Positions 47,542 through 59,264 are shown, numbered from the stretch's first letter. The stretch is 64,000 nt of DNA from Lumbricus terrestris (GCA_949752735.1 OX457036.1:94381198-94445197); one strand, 5' to 3'. A program made the numbers and translations. The notes: generated by a model not told the origin, from the letters alone.

Positions 47542-50092
47542 GGTGCATCGATGTTGAGAATAGAAATGAATGTCAAGTGAAAGTTAACGGTATTAATGCA
47601 AGCTGTTTATACTACTCAGGATCTAGTACTTGCATTGTTAAGAGATCGCTGAACAATGACGGCCATTTAACTAGAAAGGAGACACACTGTATTTTAGTGG
47701 ATGGAAGCCTAAGATGTTTTCCGACGGCTCATGTTAATATCGAGAGTGAATATTTTACTGGCAGCGTTGAAGCAATGGTGATGGATGAACCCGTGAAGCC
47801 GGTAATTATTGGACAATTCAGAGGGTTGAAATACCTGGTGATGAATAAGAACGCAGAGGATACAATCAGCTGTAGTAAAAAGAGTGAATTGAATTATGTG
47901 ATTGAAAGGGAGAATTTAGAAAAGGTTTAGTATAAAGGTATACTCAAAAGAACTGTGGACGTTGATTCACATGGGCGAAGCGCCAAGAAGAAAGTTCAGC
48001 TTGAATGTGAAGCTACGAGTGACGAGAGTGATGACGTAACGGAGGAGGTTATAAGTGATGACGCATATCAGACGATGGCAGCAGCCGAGAGTAAATAAGT
48101 ATAAACCGCTAAAGATAACTGAGATGCCGGATTTAAATGTAACCACAAAGGAGCTTAAAGAGTTACAAAGTGCAGATGAGACTTTGAAGAAATGTTGGGA
48201 TAAAGCGTTAGATTGTTAGCGATGATGATAAGAGAACGGACGAAGTTCTATATGTAAAGAAAGATGGGTTGTTATACAGAAGATGGAAAGAAGTGTTGAA
48301 AGATGAGGCAAGATGGCAGTTGATGGTACCAAAACAGCTAAGGAATAAAGTTCTAGTTGTGGCACACAACTCGCTATTATCAGCACACCTGGGTATGAGG
48401 AAGACCCATGATAAAATTGTGAACCAGTTCTATTGGCCGTCTATAGGACAAGATGTGAGAAGGTATGTCCTAAGTTATGACGTATGTCAGAAGTCTGTGG
48501 ACAAAAAGGTGAATTACAAGGCACCGATGTTTCTTCAAGGGCTGGATGTCCCGGTCAAGCATGTCTGTGTCGATATAATCGGAGCGATAGAACCTATGTC
48601 GATGAGGGGTTATCGTTACGTGCTGACGATAATCGACCTAAGTACAAGGTACCCAGAGGCCATATCACTTAAAGGTATTAGTACAGAGGAAGTGGCCGTA
48701 TGGGAGTACCTCAGAAAATTCATACGGACAGGGGCAGCCAATTTACATCAAAGTTAAGAGCAGAAGTTAACAAGATGTTGCTGATTAAGCACACTCTAAC
48801 AAGTCTCTACCATGCTATGGGAAACGGATGTGTAGAGCGTCTTAACGGAAAGATCAAAGCAAAACTAAGGAAATTAATAGGAGAACAGGTCAAGGAGTGG
48901 GACAGGTACCTGGCACCACTATTGTTCGCATTACGTGACACCGTGCACGAAAGCCACGGATTCACACCCTTTGAGTTGATTTTTGGAAGATCATGTAGAG
49001 GACCGGTGCAAATATTGAAATAACTTTGGACGAACGAAAAAGTAGAAGATGAGGTGAAAGGCGTATACACGTACATGACGGATTTGAGAGAACGGATAGA
49101 AGAAACGTGTGACATGGCGCAGAATGACATGAATACATAACTACAAAAACAGAATATGACATGGCCATACACAAGGCGAATGCGAAGAATAAAAAGTACT
49201 ATGAGAAGAAAGCACAATACAGGAAATTGGAGGTAGGCGAAATAATTTTGATGTTGTTACCGAGCTGTAATAACAAGATGCTGGTTAAATGGCAAGGACC
49301 ATTTGTGATCAGAAACAAAGTAGGAGATTATGATTACAAAGTCTAGATTGATGGGGGGTAAGCTCAAGACTTACTACATCAATATACTTAAGAAATACTA
49401 CGAGAGAAATGAAGGAGTGTCAGATGCTGAAACCGTTGCATACATATCGGCAAATGTGCACGATGGTAAGGAAGATGAGGAAATATTAAACTTGTATGTA
49501 AGTAAACAGACAGAAACGTACAAGGATGTGCACATAAACCCACAATTGGAAGATAATCAGAAAAGAGAATTAAAGCAGTTGCTGGGAGAGTACCAGATAA
49601 ACCGGGAAGAACTCATATGGCGAAGCATGAGATTCATCTTACGATACGAGTGATGAATCATGAACGTGTTAGGTTAAGGGCGTATCCAACTCCATATCAC
49701 CTACATTCAGAAATAGACAAGGAACTTCAGTTAAAGTTGGAAAACGGAATTATCGAGAGATCGGAAGCAGCTTACGCAGCAGCGCTTGAAGTAGTGAAAA
49801 AAAAGTAGTGAAAAAAAAGTAGTGAAAAGAAATTACAAGCAATCGAATAAATTAACGGTGTTCGATCCAGAACCAATGATGTCTAATGAAGACATCTTCA
49901 ACAAACTCAGTGGCAGCAAAATATACAGTAAATTCGAATTTTGCAAAGGCTACTGGCAAATTCCGATGAGTGAAGAATCGAAAGATTTTACAACTTTCAT
50001 TTGTGCAAGTTGATTGTACAAATTTAATGTGATGCCATTTGGACTAGTTAACAGCGCATCAAGATATAACAGACTTATAAGGAAGATATATT
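47542..50092 (+). pseudogene. Decayed Gmr1-like copy: protease, integrase, start of RT
   Basis: Collinear with the intact element: protease region with YYSGSS instead of YDTGAS (about 47620); the integrase zinc module (SAHLGMRKTH, CQKSVDKK) and core (VDIIGAIEP, HTDRGSQF, CVERLNG) at about 48270-49020, with one frame change near 48700; a tether region at about 49160-49650; and RT up to MPFGLVNSASRYNRLIRKI (50092). It is truncated before YxDD. Several stops and frameshifts. It confirms that integrase lies before RT in this lineage. Confidence 0.93.
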
Positions 50093-50165
50093 AGCTCCGC
50101 GTGGCCTACCCCGTGTTATGCGCAACACTAGAGCCTTCATATTTCGAATACGCGTAGAAGGTATA
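50093..50165 (-). repeat. inverted copy of the tandem-unit segment
   Basis: TGGCCTACCCCGTGTTATGC and CTAGAGCCTTCATATTTCG are the reverse complement of a segment present once in every LRAT-array unit (for example 52043-52110). It lies exactly at the truncation of the RT remnant. Confidence 0.85.
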
Positions 50166-50480
<315 letters not shown>

Positions 50481-50684
50481 GTTCTGTTCCCCTGTTTCCT
50501 CGATCGACCACCCCCGGTAATAGATAATAATGGAGCAGCTCGACACATCAATCCAGAACCACAAAGATGAATATATGTGTCATGCAATTTGTGTCAGAGA
50601 TTACGCAAATATGCAATCTGCATTGCAATTATAACAATGAATGGCGAATAGTATATCCTTAATGTTACAATGCTCTGTTTGTAG

Positions 50685-50776
50685 AGTGAAGAGATTGACT
50701 CCATGGAGGTGACCGTGAAATCAACAAAAGAACTTCGAACGGGCACCCAGGTGGCGTTCCCGACGAAATCTGCATA
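50685..50776 (+). pseudogene. LRAT-like exon copy A, truncated
   Basis: After the acceptor TGTTTGTAG it reads SEEIDSMEVTVKSTKELRTG, then FPTKSA, then joins array intron sequence (CATACAGTATGTCG). Only the first strands of an LRAT-like domain remain. The catalytic His and Cys are absent. Confidence 0.75.
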
Positions 50777-51003
50777 CAGTATGTCGTATTAAATGAAACG
50801 TCAATATCATCCGAGTGTTCTGTTCCTCTGTTTCCTCGATCGACCACCACCGGTAATAGATAATAATGGAGCAGCACGACAAATCAATGCAGAACCACAA
50901 AGATTAAAATATACGTCATGCAATTTGTGTCAAGGATGGTGCAAAAATGCAATCTGCATTGCAAATATAACAATGAATGGTATATACAATGTTCTGTTTG
51001 TAG

Positions 51004-51150
51004 GCTGAAGAAATCAAGTCCAAAGAGGTGACAATAAGGTCGACTAAGGAACTACAACCAGGGGATCAGCTGCTGTTCCCGACAGAAACAGCGCCACGCA
51101 TTGCAGACCACCATGCGATCGTCGTCCGAGTGTTGAGTAAAGTACTAGAA
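51004..51150 (+). pseudogene. LRAT-like exon copy B, truncated
   Basis: After TGTTTGTAG it reads AEEIKSKEVTIRSTKELQPG, then FPTETAPRIADHHAIVVRVL, and ends in array spacer AAGTACTAGAAACAC. It keeps the first conserved His region (HHAI) but lacks the second His and the NCEHF cysteine. Confidence 0.75.
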
Positions 51151-51387
51151 ACACATGTAGGCAAGTGACGCCGATCGAAAGGTTATATTTTAAAGAACTG
51201 ACATGCAGTACATCGTATTAAATTAAATGCCAATATCATCCGAGTGTTCTGTTTCTCGGTTTCCACTAAGATGAAAATATGTGTCATGCATTTGTGTCAC
51301 GGATTGTGCAAATATGCAATCTGCATTGCAATTATAACAATGAATGGTGGATAGTATATCCTTAATGTTACAATGTTCTGTTTGTAG

Positions 51388-52030
51388 AGCGAAGAGATTG
51401 ACTCGATGGAAGTGAAAGTGAGATCAACTAAAGAACTGCGACCGAGCGACCAGGTGGCGTTTCCCACCAAAACGGCACCACGTATCGCCGACAATCATGC
51501 GATAGTGATCAGAGTTGTCGGCAATGGTCGCATCCGAGTTGGGCAGCATGAATGGACACCAGGAGGTACAGGAACATCTTCTTCCTCTGGAATGGGAAAG
51601 AAAGGAAAGTCAAACATCAGGAGCGACATCGTCGATGTTTCGGAACATATCAGAACTGGTGTAATGAGGTGTGTCAAACGCGATCCACTGGACTGCACTC
51701 ACTTTCACTGGAGAGACGACCTTCACGAGAGCCCAACAAATGATTGGCAAAATAGGATTGTTTGACGTTAAGTACAGTGCCCGGACGAACAACTGCAATC
51801 ATTTCGCGACGTATACGACCCACTGGACTGCGTTTTCAGTGGAAAGACGACGGTAAAGAGAGCCGAAAACATGATTGGCAAAAAGGGATTGTTTGACGTG
51901 AAGTACAGTGCCCGGACGAACAACTGCAAGCATTTCGCGACGCATACGACCCACCGGACTGCGTTTTCAGTGGGAAGACGACGGTAAAGAGAGCCGAAAA
52001 GATGATTGGCAAAAAGGAATTGATTGATAT
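51388..52030 (+). pseudogene. LRAT-like exon copy C, most complete
   Basis: LRAT/H-rev107 proteins are papain-like thiol acyltransferases of the NlpC/P60 superfamily with a His-His-Cys triad. After TGTTTGTAG the frame gives STKELRPSDQVAFPTKTAPR, NHAIVIRV and RVGQHEW (candidate His residues), then DPLDCT. The following part with AQQMIGKIGLF and NNCNHFAT (Cys) is out of frame because of four extra bases (CACT) near 51697, compared with the other copies. Two further 131-bp partial repeats of the NC segment follow. Confidence 0.78.
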
Positions 52031-52424
52031 AGTCTCACCATATACCTTCTATGCATATTCGAAATATGAAGGCTCTAGTGTTGCGCATAACACGGGGTAG
52101 GCCACGCAGAGCTGCAAGTACTAGAAACACATGTAGGCAAGTGATGCCGATTGAAAGGTTATATTTTAAAAAACTGACATGCAGTATGTCGTATTAAATG
52201 AAATGTCAGTATCATCCGAGTGCTCTGTTCCTCTGATTCCTCGATCGACCACCCCCGGTAATAGATAATAATGGAGCAGCTCGACACATCAATGCAGAAC
52301 CACAAAGGATGAAAATGTGTCATGCAATTTGTGTCAGGGAATGTGCAAATATGCAATCTGCGTTGCAATTATAACAATGAATGGTGGATAGTATATCCTT
52401 AATGTTACAATGTTCTGTTTGTAG

Positions 52425-52826
52425 AGCGAATTTGTTGACTCGACGGAAGTCACGGTTACATCCACAAAGGCGTTACGACCAGGCGATCAGCTAGTCTTCC
52501 CTACAAAAACAGCTCCACGAATCGCGGACCACCACTCCATCGTCATTAGAGTCTTGAGCAATGGTCGCCTGCGGGTGGTGCAACATTCTGGCCCACCAGG
52601 AGGCACTTCCTCTTCCTCTGGCGGCAAAGGCAAGTCTATCATTAGAAACGACGTCATTGACAGCTCATCGCACCTGAAAAATGGAGTCGCAAGGAAAGTG
52701 GAGTACACGCCAAAAGAATGCACTTTCACACCAAAAACCGTTGTGAGGAGAGCGGAAAAGTTGGTCGGACAAATTGGTTTGTTCAAAGTAAAGTACATTG
52801 TGCTCACAAGCAATTTGTGTCAGTGA
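52425..52826 (+). pseudogene. unit 1 first LRAT-like exon, lacks catalytic Cys
   Basis: Open from the acceptor TGTTTGTAG: SEFVDSTEVTVTSTKALRPG, DQLVFPTKTAPRIADHHSIV, RVVQHSGPPGG, RRAEKLVGQIGLFKVKY, then LTSN. At that point it fuses to intron sequence (TTTGTGTCAGTGA) and stops where NCEHF is expected. Both candidate His residues are present and the Cys is absent. It may be a non-catalytic exon or a recombination product. Confidence 0.75.
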
Positions 52827-52910
52827 TTATGCAAATATGCAATCTGTGTTGCAATTATAACAATGAATGGTGGATAGTATATCCTTAATTTTGCAATGTT
52901 CTGTTTGTAG

Positions 52911-53540
52911 AGCGATGAAATAGGTTCAGTGGAAGTGAAAGTCAGGTCGACGAAAGAATAGGGTCCAGGTGACCAGGTAGCGTTTCCAACGAAAACTGCA
53001 CCGCGTCTCGTTGATCATCACGCAATAGTGGTGAGAGTTCTGGGCAGTGGTCGCATTCGCGTCGAGCAGCATGCAGGGCACCAGAAGGCACTGGTACTTC
53101 TTCTTCCTCTGGAGGGAAAGGCAAGTCAACTATCAGGAGCGACATCATCGATGCTTCTGAACATATCAGAACTGATGTAATGAGGCGTGTCAAATACGAT
53201 CCACTGGACTGCACTTTCACTGGAAATACGACCGTGACGAGAGCCCAACAAATGATTGGCAAAATAGGATTGTTTGACGTTAAGTACAGTGTCCTGACGA
53301 ACAACTGCGAGCATTTCGCGACGTATACGACCCACTGGACTGCGTTTTCAGTGGAAAGACGACGGTAAAGAGAGCCGAAAACATGATTGGCAAAAAGGGA
53401 TTGTTTGACGTGAAGTACAGTGTCCTGACGAACAACTGCGAGCATTTCGCGACGCATACGACCCACCGGACTGCGTTTTCAGTGGGAAGACGACGGTAAA
53501 GAGAGCCGAAAAGATGATTGGCAAAAAGGAATTGATTGAT
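52911..53540 (+). pseudogene. unit 1 second LRAT-like exon, with stop and frameshift
   Basis: After TGTTTGTAG: SDEIGSVEVKVRSTKE, then an in-frame TAG (52959-52961), then GDQVAFPTKTAPRLVDHHAI. A later frame change occurs at the HAG/HQK segment, followed by DPLDCTFTGNTTVTRAQQM and LTNNCEHFATY in another frame. Two 131-bp partial repeats of the NC region follow (tatacga at 53324, catacga at 53455). The same lesions recur in units 2-4. Confidence 0.82.
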
Positions 53541-53936
53541 ATAGTCTCACCATATACCTTCTATGCATATTCGAAATATGAAGGCTCTAGTGTTGCGCAT
53601 AACACGGGGTAGGCCACGCAGAGCTGCAAGTACTAGAAACACATGTAGGCAAGTGATGCCGATTGAAAGGTTATATTTTAAAAAACTGACATGCAGTATG
53701 TCGTATTAAATGAAATGTCAGTATCATCCGAGTGCTCTGTTCCTCTGATTCCTCGATCGACCACCCCCGGTAATAGATAATAATGGAGCAGCTCGACACA
53801 TCAATGCAGAACCACAAAGGATGAAAATGTGTCATGCAATTTGTGTCAGGGAATGTGCAAATATGCAATCTGCGTTGCAATTATAACAATGAATGGTGGA
53901 TAGTATATCCTTAATGTTACAATGTTCTGTTTGTAG

Positions 53937-54389
53937 AGCGAATTTGTTGACTCGACGGAAGTCACGGTTACATCCACAAAGGCGTTACGACCAGGCGATC
54001 AGCTAATCTTCCCTACAAAAACAGCTCCACGAATCGCGGACCACCACTCCATCGTCATTAGAGTCTTGAGCAATGGTCGCCTGCGGGTGGTGCAACATTC
54101 TGGCCCACCAGGAGGCACTTCCTCTTCCTCTGGCGGCAAAGGCAAGTCTATCATTAGAAACGACGTCATTGACAGCTCATCGCACCTGAAAAATGGAGTC
54201 GCAAGGAAAGTGGAGTACACGCCAAAAGAATGCACTTTCACACCAAAAACCGTTGTGAGGAGAGCGGAAAAGTTGGTCGGACAAATTGGTTTGTTCAAAG
54301 TAAAGTACAGTGTGCTCACAAGCAATTTGTGTCAGGGATTATGCAAATATGCAATCTGTGTTGCAATTATAACAATGAATGGTGGATAG
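53937..54389 (+). pseudogene. unit 2 first LRAT-like exon
   Basis: Same as the unit 1 copy (STKALRPGDQL, ADHHSIV, RVVQHSGPPGG, RRAEKLVGQIGLF) but without the early stop. It reads through the fusion point into intron-derived residues (LCQGLCKYAICVAI) before stopping. No NCEHF cysteine. Confidence 0.73.
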
Positions 54390-54422
54390 TATATCCTTAA
54401 TTTTGCAATGTTCTGTTTGTAG

Positions 54423-55052
54423 AGCGATGAAATAGGTTCAGTGGAAGTGAAAGTCAGGTCGACGAAAGAATAGGGTCCAGGTGACCAGGTAGCATTTCCA
54501 ACGAAAACTGCACCGCGTCTCGTTGATCATCACGCAATAGTGGTGAGAGTTCTGGGCAGTGGTCGCATTCGCGTCGAGCAGCATGCAGGGCACCAGAAGG
54601 CACTGGTACTTCTTCTTCCTCTGGAGGGAAAGGCAAGTCAACTATCAGGAGCGACATCATCGATGCTTCTGAACATATCAGAACTGATGTAATGAGGCGT
54701 GTCAAATACGATCCACTGGACTGCACTTTCACTGGAAATACGACCGTGACGAGAGCCCAACAAATGATTGGCAAAATAGGATTGTTTGACGTTAAGTACA
54801 GTGTCCTGACGAACAACTGCGAGCATTTCGCGACGTATACGACCCACTGGACTGCGTTTTCAGTGGAAAGACGACGGTAAAGAGAGCCGAAAACATGATT
54901 GGCAAAAAGGGATTGTTTGACGTGAAGTACAGTGTCCTGACGAACAACTGCGAGCATTTCGCGACGCATACGACCCACCGGACTGCGTTTTCAGTGGGAA
55001 GACGACGGTAAAGAGAGCCGAAAAGATGATTGGCAAAAAGGAATTGATTGAT
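54423..55052 (+). pseudogene. unit 2 second LRAT-like exon, with stop and frameshift
   Basis: Copy of 52911-53540 with the same in-frame TAG and the same later frame change. NNCEHFATY is readable from 54692 in its own frame. Confidence 0.8.
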
Positions 55053-55448
55053 ATAGTCTCACCATATACCTTCTATGCATATTCGAAATATGAAGGCTCT
55101 AGTGTTGCGCATAACACGGGGTAGGCCACGCAGAGCTGCAAGTACTAGAAACACATGTAGGCAAGTGATGCCGATTGAAAGGTTATATTTTAAAAAACTG
55201 ACATGCAGTATGTCGTATTAAATGAAATGTCAGTATCATCCGAGTGCTCTGTTCCTCTGATTCCTCGATCGACCACCCCCGGTAATAGATAATAATGGAG
55301 CAGCTCGACACATCAATGCAGAACCACAAAGGATGAAAATGTGTCATGCAATTTGTGTCAGGGAATGTGCAAATATGCAATCTGCGTTGCAATTATAACA
55401 ATGAATGGTGGATAGTATATCCTTAATGTTACAATGTTCTGTTTGTAG

Positions 55449-55909
55449 AGCGAATTTGTTGACTCGACGGAAGTCACGGTTACATCCACAAAGGCGTTAC
55501 GACCAGGCGATCAGCTATAGTCTTCCCTACAAAAACAGCTCCACGAATCGCGGACCACCACTCCATCGTCATTAGAGTCTTGAGCAATGGTCGCCTGCGG
55601 GTGGTGCAACATTCTGGCCCACCAGGAGGCACTTCCTCTTCCTCTTCCTCTGGCGGCAAAGGCAAGTCTATCATTAGAAACGACGTCATTGACAGCTCAT
55701 CGCACCTGAAAAATGGAGTCGCAAGGAAAGTGGAGTACACGCCAAAAGAATGCACTTTCACACCAAAAACCGTTGTGAGGAGAGCGGAAAAGTTGGTCGG
55801 ACAAATTGGTTTGTTCAAAGTAAAGTACAGTGTGCTCACAAGCAATTTGTGTCAGGGATTATGCAAATATGCAATCTGTGTTGCAATTATAACAATGAAT
55901 GGTGGATAG
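55449..55909 (+). pseudogene. unit 3 first LRAT-like exon, frameshifted
   Basis: As in unit 1 but the 2-base insertion at CAGCTATAG creates a stop and shifts the frame after LRPGDQL. The downstream part (RVVQHSGPPGG, RRAEKLVGQIGLF) remains open from 55580. Confidence 0.75.
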
Positions 55910-55942
55910 TATATCCTTAATTTTGCAATGTTCTGTTTGTAG

Positions 55943-56572
55943 AGCGATGAAATAGGTTCAGTGGAAGTGAAAGTCAGGTCGACGAAAGAATAGGGTCCAG
56001 GTGACCAGGTAGCGTTTCCAACGAAAACTGCACCGCGTCTCGTTGATCATCACGCAATAGTGGTGAGAGTTCTGGGCAGTGGTCGCATTCGCGTCGAGCA
56101 GCATGCAGGGCACCAGAAGGCACTGGTACTTCTTCTTCCTCTGGAGGGAAAGGCAAGTCAACTATCAGGAGCGACATCATCGATGTTTCTGAACATATCA
56201 GAACTGGTGTAATGAGGCGTGTCAAATACGATCCACTGGACTGCACTTTCACTGGAAATACGACCGTGACGAGAGCCCAACAAATGATTGGCAAAATAGG
56301 ATTGTTTGACGTTAAGTACAGTGCCCGGACGAACAACTGCAAGCATTTCGCGACGTATACGACCCACTGGACTGCGTTTTCAGTGGAAAGACGACGGTAA
56401 AGAGAGCCGAAAACATGATTGGCAAAAAGAGATTGTTTGACGTGAAGTACAGTGTCCTGACGAACAACTGCGAGCATTTCGCGACGCATACGACCCACCG
56501 GACTGCGTTTTCAGTGGGAAGACGACGGTAAAGAGAGCCGAAAAGATGATTGGCAAAAAGGAATTGATTGAT
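55943..56572 (+). pseudogene. unit 3 second LRAT-like exon, with stop and frameshift
   Basis: Same lesions as units 1 and 2. The C-terminal frame reads ARTNNCKHFAT in the first NC repeat and LTNNCEHF in the next. Confidence 0.8.
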
Positions 56573-56805
56573 ATAGTCTCACCATATACCTTCTATGCAT
56601 ATTCGAAATATGAAGGCTCTAGTGTTGCGCATAACACGGGGTAGGCCACGCAGAGCTGCAAGTACTAGAAACACATGTAGGCAAGTGATGCCGATTAAAA
56701 GGTTATATTTTAAAAAACTGACATGCAGTATGTCGTATTAAATGAAATGTCAGTATCATCCGAGTGCTCTGTTCCTCTGATTCCTCGATCGACCACCCCC
56801 GGTAA

Positions 56806-56983
56806 CAGGGCTTAAAGTGTGCCTGGACGGTCATGGACGGCGTCCATGCACTTATTTTAAAATCTGAATGCCGTCCAGCCACTTATTGGCGAGCATAGAC
56901 TAGAAAGGTAAGGGGCGTCCAGGCACTTCTTTTGGAGAGGTAAGGGGCGTCCAGGCACTTCTTTTCCCACACTCTTGGCACTG
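56806..56983. mobile_element. hAT-like MITE, 178 bp, in array unit 4 only
   Basis: The ends CAGGGCTTAAAGTGTG and CACACTCTTGGCACTG are inverted repeats. Perfect 8-bp duplications cccggtaa occur at 56798-56805 and 56984-56991. Units 1-3 carry the empty site CCCGGTAATAGATAAT, which directly demonstrates insertion. Same family as 18224-18408. Confidence 0.95.
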
Positions 56984-57154
56984 CCCGGTAATAGATAATA
57001 ATGGAGCAGCTCGACACATCAATGCAGAACCACAAAGGATGAAAATGTGTCATGCAATTTGTGTCAGGGAATGTGCAAATATGCAATCTGCGTTGCAATT
57101 ATAACAATGAATGGTGGATAGTATATCCTTAATGTTACAATGTTCTGTTTGTAG

Positions 57155-57615
57155 AGCGAATTTGTTGACTCGACGGAAGTCACGGTTACATCCACAAAGG
57201 CGTTACGACCAGGCGATCAGCTATAGTCTTCCCTACAAAAACAGCTCCACGAATCGCGGACCACCACTCCATCGTCATTAGAGTCTTGAGCAATGGTCGC
57301 CTGCGGGTGGTGCAACATTCTGGCCCACCAGGAGGCACTTCCTCTTCCTCTTCCTCTGGCGGCAAAGGCAAGTCTATCATTAGAAACGACGTCATTGACA
57401 GCTCATCGCACCTGAAAAATGGAGTCGCAAGGAAAGTGGAGTACACGCCAAAAGAATGCACTTTCACACCAAAAACCGTTGTGAGGAGAGCGGAAAAGTT
57501 GGTCGGACAAATTGGTTTGTTCAAAGTAAAGTACAGTGTGCTCACAAGCAATTTGTGTCAGGGATTATGCAAATATGCAATCTGTGTTGCAATTATAACA
57601 ATGAATGGTGGATAG
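57155..57615 (+). pseudogene. unit 4 first LRAT-like exon, frameshifted
   Basis: Essentially identical to the unit 3 copy, including the CTATAG frameshift and the longer Ser run. Confidence 0.75.
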
Positions 57616-57648
57616 TATATCCTTAATTTTGCAATGTTCTGTTTGTAG

Positions 57649-58275
57649 AGCGATGAAATAGGTTCAGTGGAAGTGAAAGTCAGGTCGACGAAGGAATAGG
57701 TTCCAGGTGACCAGGTAGCGTTTCCAACGAAAACTGCACCGCGTCTCGTTGATCATCACGCAATAGTGGTGAGAGTTCTGGGCAGTGGTCGCATTCGCGT
57801 CGAACAGCATGCAGGGCACCAGAAGGCACTGGTACTTCTTCTTCCTCTGGAGGGAAAGGCAAGTCAACTATCAGGAGCGACATCATCGATGTTTCTGAAC
57901 ATATCAGAACTGGTGTAATGAGGCGTGTCAAATACGATCCACTGGACTGCACTTTCACTGGAAATACGACCGTGACGAGAGCCCAACAAATGATTGGCAA
58001 AATAGGATTGTTTGACGTTAAGTACAGTGCCCGGACGAACAACTGCAAGCATTTCGCGACGTATACGACCCACTGGACTGCGTTTTCAGTGGAAAGACGA
58101 CGGTAAAGAGAGCCGAAAACATGATTGGCAAAAAGAGATTGTTTGACGTGAAGTACAGTGTCCTGACGAACAACTGCGAGCATTTCGCGACGCATACGAC
58201 CCACCGGACTGCGTTTTCAGTCGGAAGACGACGGTAAAGAGAGCCGAAAAGATGACTGGCAAAAAGGAATTGATT
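57649..58275 (+). pseudogene. unit 4 second LRAT-like exon, with stop and frameshift
   Basis: Carries the TAG in GAAGGAATAGG and the shared later frame change. The NC repeats follow. It ends just before the LTR element insertion. Confidence 0.8.
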
Positions 58276-58299
58276 GATATAGTCTCACCATATACCTTC

Positions 58300-58445
58300 T
58301 GTGAGCTAATTTTGTATAACGTATAGTGATCAGCTATTTGTTGAGCGTACGGATAGGCCAGCTCAAGGTCAGCTAATTGTTGAGTGTACAGACAGACAGG
58401 CCAGCTGACTGAGTGGCGGGAAAGTGCCGCGGCGCGTCGTCGCCG

Positions 58446-58503
<58 letters not shown>

Positions 58504-58849
58504 GAGGACAGTGCGACCGAAGAGAGAGTGTACGCTGAGAGTGAGATAAGTTGTAGAAGGAGTGCAAGTCGTGTGTAGAAGACGTTAGAGTAATAATATA
58601 ATAAGATGGCGTTTCTGTCGTGCAATTGAATTGTTTATCGTCGTTGATGCATTGTTGTGTTGATTGTGAATATTGGAAATCGAAGAAGAAAATACAAGAA
58701 ACTGATCTTTGTTGTAAGAGAACAAGTTTAAGAACTTTAGACACTTATACACTAGCCATAGCTACCGCAGTACAGTGAATAGGTTAGGCCTAGGTTGCGC
58801 TACAGAACAAAGAGACTGGAAAAATCGTGGGTGATTGTGGAAGATAACA
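58300..58849 (+). mobile_element. 5' LTR of the RT-less element (about 550 bp)
   Basis: Runs TGTGAGCTAATTTTG to GAAGATAACA and matches 63135-63675 apart from a few substitutions and different lengths of GA/GACA microsatellite (58448-58502). The outer flank is CCTTC (58295-58299). Confidence 0.93.
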
Positions 58850-58851
58850 TT

Positions 58852-58872
58852 TGGTGACACAGCGGTGGGATA
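58852..58872 (+). other. probable primer-binding site
   Basis: TGGTGACACAGCGGTGGGAT follows the 5' LTR by two bases. It resembles the complement of a tRNA-Leu 3' end (which would read roughly TGGTGGCAGCGGTGGGAT), with small differences. Confidence 0.5.
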
Positions 58873-59264
58873 GTCAATCCAAGTTACGGACGTTGGGATA
58901 GTCAATCCAAGTTACGGACGTTGGGATATTGTCAATCCAAGTTACGGTCGGAGAGATATTTACGAACGGTGGATTTTTAGTCCAAGCTACGGACAGTGGA
59001 TTTCAAATCATTACGAGAAGCCGACCACACGGGAGAAGGAGAATGAGCATTTGATCAACCGGAGAAGCATTCCGAGCATCCGAACAACTGGTGAGAAGAT
59101 ACAACGGGCATACGAACGACATTACGACAACGCAACGCCAGAGAGAGGTATACAAAACTCGCTCCTTGAATAAACAAGCAATAAGAATTAAAGTCAACCA
59201 ATCACAGCAATTATAGCCACTCCCTCGATTTCTTCACGGAAATCATTTGAAGTAAAGAAGTAAG
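58873..59264 (+). other. leader with short tandem repeats
   Basis: Three copies of a roughly 28-bp unit (GGGATAGTCAATCCAAGTTA) at 58868-58945 and a diverged fourth lie between primer site and gag. No coding capacity is recognised. Confidence 0.85.

Larger units (their letters stand above)
50481..52110 (+). repeat. Diverged proximal part of the LRAT-like array
   Basis: Three LRAT-like exon copies (50685, 51004, 51388), each preceded by array intron sequence, lie here. They are more diverged from the later units and truncated at different points. The last 70 bp is the forward copy of the inverted segment at 50093. Confidence 0.8.
52111..53622 (+). repeat. LRAT-array tandem unit 1 (1512 bp)
   Basis: Head-to-tail unit starting at GCTGCAAGTACTAGAAACAC. 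It contains spacer, intron-like sequence, first exon copy (52425), second intron, second exon copy (52911) with its internal 131-bp repeats, and the ATGAAGGCTCTAGTG segment. It is almost identical to unit 2; I noticed only a handful of single-base changes. Confidence 0.95.
53623..55134 (+). repeat. LRAT-array tandem unit 2 (1512 bp)
   Basis: Same structure as unit 1. The first exon is open from 53937 to 54389 and the second exon starts at 54423 with the shared TAG. Exon bodies are nearly identical to unit 1. Confidence 0.95.
55135..56654 (+). repeat. LRAT-array tandem unit 3 (1520 bp)
   Basis: Eight bases longer than units 1-2: two extra in AGCTATAGTCTTCC (a frameshift in the first exon, starting 55449) and six in the TCTTCC run encoding Ser. 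The second exon starts at 55943 with the shared TAG. Confidence 0.95.

Noticed and set aside
52942..58204. Repeated 174-codon open frames on the minus strand in each LRAT-array unit
   Set aside because: They are antisense shadows of the LRAT-like exons. Their recurrence reflects near-identical duplicated DNA, and they show no domain or start context.
58384..58578. Arg/Glu-rich frame in the LTR of the RT-less element
   Set aside because: It is a translation of a GA/GACA microsatellite inside the LTR whose length differs between the two LTRs.
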